Shown here: piece by piece, positions 17,183-21,472 of the stretch | How the letters are laid out: every line of letters starts with the position of its first letter | How positions within the stretch are numbered: the first letter of the stretch is position 1 | NCBI GenBank assembly: GCA_002352125.1 | Contig: DEHU01000050.1 | Span: 10,401 to 31,872 of the forward strand | Direction of reading: 5' to 3' | DNA from: Competibacteraceae bacterium UBA2792 | GTDB taxonomy: Bacteria > Pseudomonadota > Gammaproteobacteria > Competibacterales > Competibacteraceae | Length of the DNA: 21,472 bases | Notes under the pieces: model-generated | Databases searched by the model: none | What the model saw: only the letters and a program-made list of their open reading frames with translations | Told to the model about the DNA's origin: nothing | Program-made: the position numbers and the translations under genes

Positions 17183-17219
17183 GACAAAATAAGGCCGCGA
17201 CCCCCGGCGGTGGCCGCGG
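17183..17219 (-). terminator. Terminator or attenuator-like hairpin after acpP
   Basis: Within the acpP-fabF gap, CCGCG plus ACC (17195-17202) pair with GGT and CGCGG (17209-17219) with a small bulge. On the minus strand the GC-rich stem is followed by TTATTTT. It would end many acpP transcripts before fabF, giving more ACP than FabF. The bulge and interrupted T-tract suggest partial termination. Confidence 0.55.
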
Positions 17220-17252
17220 CGGTTGAATCCGATCCGCGCGAGACTGACAGCC

Positions 17253-17498
17253 TCAACCGAGATGCGTCGCGATATAGTCGATGGCTTGCTGTACCGTCGT
17301 GATTTTCTCGGCGTCTTCGTCGGGGATTTCCAGTTCGAACTCCTCCTCCAAGGCCATCACCAATTCTACGGTATCCAGCGAGTCGGCGCCGAGATCCTCG
17401 ACAAAGGAGGCTTCGTTGGTGACCTGCTCTTCCTTCACTCCCAGTTGCTCGATGATGATTTTTTTGACGCGAGCTTCGATGTTGCTGATGTCACTCAT
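17253..17498 (-). CDS. acpP: Acyl carrier protein
   Basis: The 81-aa acidic helical protein is the fatty-acid acyl carrier protein. The phosphopantetheine site is the DSL motif with S40, within [20 protein letters not shown]. It is slightly longer than E. coli AcpP (78 aa). The ATG at 17498 has GAGG about 11 nt upstream, followed by an A-rich leader. It is bracketed by terminator-like structures on both sides and has a further stem in its leader, which suggests its own promoter and high, separate expression. It sits between fabG and fabF, as is standard. Confidence 0.98.
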   Translation of the reverse strand: MSDISNIEARVKKIIIEQLGVKEEQVTNEASFVEDLGADSLDTVELVMALEEEFELEIPDEDAEKITTVQQAIDYIATHLG

Positions 17499-17531
17499 GA
17501 TGATTTTTTCCTCGTTGTGAACCCCAGACGA

Positions 17532-17548
17532 CCGCGGCGCTACCGCGG
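17532..17548 (-). promoter_or_regulatory. Hairpin in the acpP leader
   Basis: CCGCGG (17532-17537) and CCGCGG (17543-17548) form a perfect 6-bp stem with a 5-nt loop, about 20 nt upstream of the acpP ribosome binding site on the minus strand. A TACAAT hexamer on the minus strand (17553-17558) just upstream is a -10 candidate for an acpP promoter, though no -35 at good spacing is visible. The hairpin could affect mRNA stability. Confidence 0.4.
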
Positions 17549-17559
17549 GTATTGTATGG

Positions 17560-17579
17560 AAAAAAACGGCGCGGACGCC
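17560..17579 (-). terminator. Intrinsic terminator between fabG and acpP
   Basis: On the minus strand GGCG-TCCG-CGCC is followed after one base by seven T residues (17566-17560). The stem is only 4 bp but fully GC, and the T-tract is uninterrupted. It lies about 25 nt after the fabG stop, where it would separate the fabG unit from acpP. Confidence 0.6.
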
Positions 17580-17604
17580 ATCAATTCTAAGCTTGTCGCG
17601 ACCA

Positions 17605-18351
17605 TCAGGCCATGTACATTCCGCCGTTGACGTGCAAAGTCTCGCCCGTGATATAGGCCGCCTCTGGCGACACCAAAAACGCCACGGCGTTGGCGATGTC
17701 TTGCGGTTCGCCCAGCCGTTGCAGTGGGATCGTTCCGATCAGCGCATCGCGCTGCGTTGCCGGCAACGCCCGAGTCATGTCGGTGTCGATGGCTCCGGGC
17801 GCCACGGCGTTGACGGTGATGTTGCGCGAGCCCACCTCGCGCGCCAGCGATTTGGTGAAACCGATGATGCCAGCCTTGGCCGCAGCGTAGTTAGCCTGGC
17901 CGGGATTGCCGGTGGCGCCCACCACTGAAGTGATGTTGACGATGCGCCCGCGCTGGATTTTCATCATGCCCCGCAATACCGCCTTGCTCAGCCGGTAAAC
18001 CGAGGACAAATTGGTATCGAGGATCGTGACCCACTCCTCTTCCTTCATCCGCAGCAACAGGTTGTCGCGGGCGATGCCGGCGTTGTTGACCAAAATGGTC
18101 GGCGCTCCAAATTCCTGGGTCGTCGCCTTGATCGCCGCATCAACGGATGCGGAATCGGTTACGTTCAACCACAGACCACGACCCTTGATTCCGAGATCGT
18201 GCAAGTCCCGACCAATCGCTTCCGCGCCGGCATCAGTCGTCGCGGTACCAACCACGACCGCGCCCCGCCGTCCCAATTCGCGAGCGATAGCTTGACCGAT
18301 ACCGCGGCTGGCTCCAGTGACTAAAGCGATTTCGCCATCTAGCGTCGTCAT
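17605..18351 (-). CDS. fabG: 3-oxoacyl-ACP reductase
   Basis: The 248-aa short-chain dehydrogenase reduces 3-oxoacyl-ACP with NADPH. It has the cofactor motif TGASRGIG (12-19), NNAG (89-92), and the catalytic Ser-Tyr-Lys set S142, Y155, K159 (in NYAAAKAG). The C-terminal GGMYMA is typical for FabG. I chose ATG 18351 because AAGGGGA lies about 8 nt upstream; the open frame runs on into fabH in a different frame of that gene and is not real. The gap to fabH is only 20 bp, leaving no room for fabD, which normally lies between them. Confidence 0.97.
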   Translation of the reverse strand: MTTLDGEIALVTGASRGIGQAIARELGRRGAVVVGTATTDAGAEAIGRDLHDLGIKGRGLWLNVTDSASVDAAIKATTQEFGAPTILVNNAGIARDNLLLRMKEEEWVTILDTNLSSVYRLSKAVLRGMMKIQRGRIVNITSVVGATGNPGQANYAAAKAGIIGFTKSLAREVGSRNITVNAVAPGAIDTDMTRALPATQRDALIGTIPLQRLGEPQDIANAVAFLVSPEAAYITGETLHVNGGMYMA

Positions 18352-18371
18352 CGTGAGAATCCCCTTCGCGC

Positions 18372-19340
18372 TCAATATTTCAGCAATACCGCGCCCCAGG
18401 TGAAACCACCGCCGAAGCCTTCCAGCAACAAGGTATCGCCCCGTCGGATGCGACCGTCGCGCACCGCCACGTCTAAGGCCAGCGGCACCGACGCCGCCGA
18501 AGTGTTGCCGTGCAAGCGCACGCAATCCACCATCCGTTCTTCCGGCAAGCCGAGCCGTTTGGCGGTAGCGGCCAAAATCCGGCGGTTGGCCTGATGGGGG
18601 ATCAGCCAGTCCACATCGGCGACAGTCATGCCGTTGGCGGCTAAAATCTGCTCGGCGATTTCTTTGAGGGTCGTAACCGCTACCTTGAACACTTCGCTGC
18701 CTCGCATCTCCACGAACGCAGCGTTCTCTCGGGTTTGATCGTAGCCGCTGGACACGCCAGCCGGCACCCACAGCAGCTCCTTGTAGCGTCCGTCGGCGTG
18801 CAGGCGGCTGTCGATGATGCCCGGTTCGTCCGCTGCTTCCAGCACTATCGCGCCGGCACCGTCGCCGAACAGGATACAGGTACCGCGATCCTGCCAGTTG
18901 ATGATGCGGGTGAAGGTATCCGCCCCCACCACCAGCGCCCGGCGGGCCGCGCCGGTACGAATGAAGCGGTCGGCAATGTCGGTCGCATAGACGAAACCGG
19001 TGCAGACCGCCTGCACGTCGAATGCGGCGCCGCCGTGGCAGCCTAGCCGGTGCTGCAACTGGGTGGCGACGCTGGGGAATACGTGGTCGGGCGTGGTGGT
19101 GCCCAGCACGATCAAATCGATGCTGCGCGGATCGATATCCGCAGACTCCAAAGCGCGGCGGGATGCCTGCTCGGCTAAATCGCAAGTGGTCTGGCCGGGT
19201 GCGGCCACATGGCGCTCTTCGACGCCGGTGCGTTCGACGATCCACTCTGCCGTGGTCTCGATCATCTGTTCGAGATCGGTGTTGGTCAGCACTTTCTCCG
19301 GCAGATAGCCGCCAGTTCCAACGATTCGGGCATAGTTCAA
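18372..19340 (-). CDS. fabH: Beta-ketoacyl-ACP synthase III, TTG start
   Basis: The 322-aa enzyme starts fatty-acid synthesis by condensing acetyl-CoA with malonyl-ACP. The Cys-His-Asn triad is C113 (VQAVCTGF), H249 (IPHQANRRI) and N279 (HGNTSAAS), corresponding to E. coli C112/H244/N274. The N-terminus [14 protein letters not shown] fits the family exactly, and the only start in place is TTG at 19340. It overlaps the plsX stop (TTGA) and has AGAGG about 9 nt upstream. The next in-frame ATG is at residue 26, too late for the fold. The weak codon with overlap suggests coupling to plsX. Residues around the acyl pocket give no clear sign of branched-chain preference. Confidence 0.96.
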   Translation of the reverse strand: MNYARIVGTGGYLPEKVLTNTDLEQMIETTAEWIVERTGVEERHVAAPGQTTCDLAEQASRRALESADIDPRSIDLIVLGTTTPDHVFPSVATQLQHRLGCHGGAAFDVQAVCTGFVYATDIADRFIRTGAARRALVVGADTFTRIINWQDRGTCILFGDGAGAIVLEAADEPGIIDSRLHADGRYKELLWVPAGVSSGYDQTRENAAFVEMRGSEVFKVAVTTLKEIAEQILAANGMTVADVDWLIPHQANRRILAATAKRLGLPEERMVDCVRLHGNTSAASVPLALDVAVRDGRIRRGDTLLLEGFGGGFTWGAVLLKY

Positions 19341-20365
19341 AGGGCTTGCCTCTCGGCGTGAAGAGCGGCTAGATGAGCATCGATGCGCCTCGGCACCTCC
19401 TGCTCCACTTCCAGTATCGCTACCTGAATGGCGTTGGCGAATGCCAAGTCGTCGGCACCGCCGTGACTTTTGACGACGATCCCCTGCAAGCCGAGCAAAC
19501 TGGCGCCGTTGTAGCGACGGGGATCGATTTTGCGGCGAAAGGCGCGCAAAACCGGTAGTGCAATCAATCCGGCCAAGCGGGTCAACGCGTTCCGCTTGAA
19601 TTCCTGAACCATGTAATGGCGAACCAGCTTGGCCACGCCCTCGCTGCTCTTGAGCGCGACGTTGCCAACGAAACCGTCGCAGACCACCACGTCCACGTCG
19701 TCCAAGTAAATGCCATCGCCCTCCACGAAACCGATGTAGTGGAGATCGCTGGCGGCCAACAATCGGGCGGCTTCCTTGACCTGTTCGTTGCCTTTGATAT
19801 CTTCCTCGCCGATGTTCAGCAGGCCAACTCGGGGGCGTTCGATACCGTTGACGGTGGCCAACACCGAACCCATGACCGCAAACTGCAACAGGTGCTCGGC
19901 TTTGCTATCCACGTTGGCGCCCAGATCCAGTACGCGGGTATGGCCGCGCACGGTCGGTAGCGTAGTGCAGATGGCCGGACGGTCGATACCGAGCGAGGTT
20001 TTAAGCACGAAGCGGGCGGTGGCCATCAACGCGCCGGTGTTGCCGGCGCTGACGCAGGCATCTGCCTCGCCCTGCCTGACCAAATTGATCGCCACCCGCA
20101 TCGAGGAGTCTTTTTTGACCCGTAACGCCTGCGCCGGAGATTCGTCCATGCTCACCAGTTGCGAGGCGTGACGAACGACGATCCGGGGGTGACCCTTGGC
20201 CTTGAATTCGGCAAGTCGAGCCAACAAAACATCTTCCTGGCCGACCAAGATAAGACGCAGCGCATCGCCGGCGGTTTTCAGCACGCGCAAGGCGGCGGGT
20301 ACGACCACGTCGGGACCAACATCGCCACCCATCCCGTCTAAGGCGATGGTGAGAGGTCTTGTCAT
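19337..20365 (-). CDS. plsX: Phosphate acyltransferase PlsX
   Basis: The 342-aa enzyme makes acyl-phosphate from acyl-ACP for phospholipid synthesis. The family blocks are present: [11 protein letters not shown] near the N-terminus, [46 protein letters not shown] and [15 protein letters not shown]. Length is close to E. coli PlsX (356 aa). The start ATG 20365 gives the canonical N-terminus, although no good Shine-Dalgarno is seen. A 66-bp gap separates it from rpmF. The enzyme is peripheral at the inner membrane in characterised species. Confidence 0.97.
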   Translation of the reverse strand: MTRPLTIALDGMGGDVGPDVVVPAALRVLKTAGDALRLILVGQEDVLLARLAEFKAKGHPRIVVRHASQLVSMDESPAQALRVKKDSSMRVAINLVRQGEADACVSAGNTGALMATARFVLKTSLGIDRPAICTTLPTVRGHTRVLDLGANVDSKAEHLLQFAVMGSVLATVNGIERPRVGLLNIGEEDIKGNEQVKEAARLLAASDLHYIGFVEGDGIYLDDVDVVVCDGFVGNVALKSSEGVAKLVRHYMVQEFKRNALTRLAGLIALPVLRAFRRKIDPRRYNGASLLGLQGIVVKSHGGADDLAFANAIQVAILEVEQEVPRRIDAHLAALHAERQAL

Positions 20366-20431
20366 GAGGGCAAACGGATCATCGGTCGATCGGGGCGGTG
20401 GGATGGACTAAAGCGCAATAGCGCGCGGCAG

Positions 20432-20626
20432 TTATTCTTCGCTCTCGCTCGCCGCTGGCTCGCTAACGATCTTGCGGCCGCGATAGAAACCGTTCGGGGT
20501 AACGTGATGTCGGCGGTGCAATTCGCCCGAGGTGCGATCCACCGAGAGCGTAGCGGAGGTCAGGGCATCGTGGGCGCGGCGCATACCGCGCTTGGAGGGA
20601 CTTTTACGGCTTTTCTGAACAGCCAT
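20432..20626 (-). CDS. rpmF: 50S ribosomal protein L32
   Basis: The 64-aa basic protein begins [20 protein letters not shown] and continues with TLSVD and [13 protein letters not shown], the L32 signatures. It is of the cysteine-free type found in E. coli, so it has no zinc knuckle. The C-terminal [10 protein letters not shown] is an acidic extension beyond the usual end. ATG 20626 has AAGGAG 10 nt upstream, located inside the end of yceD, only 3 bp away. The yceD-rpmF-plsX order is strongly conserved. Confidence 0.98.
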   Translation of the reverse strand: MAVQKSRKSPSKRGMRRAHDALTSATLSVDRTSGELHRRHHVTPNGFYRGRKIVSEPAASESEE

Positions 20627-20629
20627 GAA

Positions 20630-21160
20630 TCAATTGCTCCTTTTCGAATCCGGTAACAGGGACGCCAACACCGCGAAAGGTTGGCGACGTTCCGCTTCCG
20701 GCGTTGTCGTGCCGGGCGCTGCGTAGCCGTTGGCCTCGCATTCCCGAAGGTTCTCGTGACGAGGAATTTGCGGCAAGGCCAACAACAGTTCGTCTTCCAC
20801 CAAGCTGGCGACAGCGATGCCGCTTTCCGGCACCAGCAGCGGCTCGTACTCACCGGGCAACCGATCAGCTTCCGCCTCGACCCGGATCAGACCCAAGCTC
20901 ACCGTCACGTCCAAGGGCAACTGCAGCGGCCCCAAACAGCGCTGGCAAACCAGCTCAATCTCGGTCCGCAACTTGCCTTTGACAAAGTGCACGCCCTGGT
21001 CGTCGAGTCCCGCCATCAGCGATACGGTCACTTTACCGTCGGCGCGGTTCAACGCCGCCAGCCGCAACATCGCCGCCAACATCAACTCGCCCTCTAACCG
21101 ACCGCTTTCGGCGGCCAGATGCCAGAGATTGATTTTGTTGGGGAACTGTGGGACCCACAT
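20630..21160 (-). CDS. yceD: YceD (DUF177) 23S rRNA accumulation protein
   Basis: The 176-aa protein matches the YceD family, linked in E. coli to 23S rRNA accumulation. It shows the conserved CQRC pair (in IELVCQRCLGPL), an acidic centre, VEDELLLALPQIPRHE and the terminal PFAVLASLLPDSK. I chose ATG 21160. A TTG 39 nt upstream is in frame but is the -35 box of the promoter and cannot be the start. If transcription begins about 7 nt after the -10 box, the mRNA has almost no leader before this ATG, and no Shine-Dalgarno is visible. Later in-frame ATGs (near residue 27) would remove conserved N-terminal sequence. Confidence 0.92.
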   Translation of the reverse strand: MWVPQFPNKINLWHLAAESGRLEGELMLAAMLRLAALNRADGKVTVSLMAGLDDQGVHFVKGKLRTEIELVCQRCLGPLQLPLDVTVSLGLIRVEAEADRLPGEYEPLLVPESGIAVASLVEDELLLALPQIPRHENLRECEANGYAAPGTTTPEAERRQPFAVLASLLPDSKRSN

Positions 21161-21170
21161 AAGACGCGGA

Positions 21171-21199
21171 ATGATATAAGCCCGCCGGATTTCTGTCAA
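21171..21199 (-). promoter_or_regulatory. Sigma-70 promoter of the yceD-rpmF-plsX-fab train
   Basis: On the minus strand, TTGACA (21199-21194) is a perfect -35 hexamer. After exactly 17 bp, TATCAT (21176-21171) matches five of six -10 bases. The predicted start of transcription is near 21164, just before the yceD ATG at 21160. This is the clearest promoter in the window. Confidence 0.85.
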
Positions 21200-21256
21200 A
21201 ATATACCCAGATTCCGCACGACCGATAAACCTCTTTCCAACCGTTGAACCGACACT

Positions 21257-21472
21257 ATGCCCGCGACCCTACCCGATGGCCGTCTTTTGATCCTGGCTTC
21301 CAGCTCGCCCTTCCGTCGTGATCTGCTGATGCGGCTGGGGCTACCGTTCGCCGTACACGCCCCCGATACCGAGGAAACCCGTTTGCCCGGCGAAGCGGCG
21401 CAGGCTCTCGTGGCGCGGCTGGCGGAACAGAAAGCCCGCGCCGTCGCTCGCCGCGAATCGGCGGCATTGATG
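21257..21472 (+). CDS. yceF: Maf/YceF-like nucleotide pyrophosphatase, N-terminal fragment (3' end outside window)
   Basis: The first 72 codons are visible. The product begins with a short lead and then [20 protein letters not shown], which contains the Maf-family signature SSSPFRR of the nucleotide-binding pocket. [10 protein letters not shown] and [13 protein letters not shown] follow, matching YceF. Members are house-cleaning pyrophosphatases; E. coli YceF prefers m7GTP. The catalytic Asp/Gln region lies beyond the window edge. The divergent yceF-yceD arrangement is the same as in E. coli, supporting the YceF rather than the YhdE subgroup. The ATG at 21257 has only a weak ribosome site; I did not find a clear promoter. 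Confidence 0.92.
   Translation, partial: MPATLPDGRLLILASSSPFRRDLLMRLGLPFAVHAPDTEETRLPGEAAQALVARLAEQKARAVARRESAALM

Noticed and set aside
17605..19245. A single 546-codon open frame spanning fabG and much of fabH
   Set aside because: Only the last 248 codons are FabG; the upstream part is an off-frame reading of fabH with no protein-like signature, and FabG has its own start and ribosome site.
21161..21199. TTG start for yceD at 21199
   Set aside because: The TTG is part of the TTGACA -35 box of the promoter that transcribes yceD, so it cannot be in the mRNA made from that promoter.

Overview
The window reads as a stretch of a gammaproteobacterial chromosome, GC-rich in its genes. The right half is the conserved gammaproteobacterial lipid and envelope locus: yceF(maf) divergent from yceD-rpmF-plsX-fabH-fabG-acpP-fabF-mltG-tmk-holB-pilZ-tatD, followed here by a NudL-type CoA pyrophosphatase. 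A finer placement (for example Chromatiales or Competibacter-like) is only a guess. I see no tRNA, rRNA, CRISPR array, insertion sequence or prophage gene.

Left region, 1-7250. The C-terminal end of an acyl-CoA dehydrogenase converges on an orphan sigma-54-type response regulator (minus strand). About 800 bp, including a very AT-rich block, separate that regulator from a divergent two-gene unit. This unit encodes an orphan GspE/PilB-family ATPase, whose N-terminus resembles two tandem MshEN (c-di-GMP-binding) modules, and an HDOD protein joined to it by an ATGA overlap. Malonyl-CoA decarboxylase follows.

Middle region, 7250-11420. It holds a secreted VolA/Pla-1-like lipase with a clear terminator, the ABC-F translation factor EttA, and a 71-codon conserved-looking orphan gene. 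The orphan gene has a near-consensus -10 box, a dyad at the expected transcript start and a strong ribosome binding site.

Right region, 11390-21472. This is a long minus-strand gene train with very short gaps or overlaps, starting at a textbook promoter (TTGACA-N17-TATCAT) upstream of yceD. It makes a 23S rRNA-linked protein, L32, and the phospholipid and fatty-acid initiation enzymes PlsX, FabH, FabG, AcpP and FabF. It continues with MltG, Tmk, HolB, PilZ, TatD and NudL. Two familiar members are absent at their usual places: fabD (only 20 bp lie between fabH and fabG) and pabC (only 43 bp lie between fabF and mltG). acpP is bracketed by terminator-like hairpins, which suggests separately tuned expression. 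The partial yceF(maf) gene leaves the window at the right edge.

The best candidate for something undescribed is the 280-5468 block: sigma-54 regulator, AT-rich control region, MshEN-type ATPase and HDOD protein. The small promoter-dyad gene at 11201-11416 is second. Everything here is read by eye; no database search was run.
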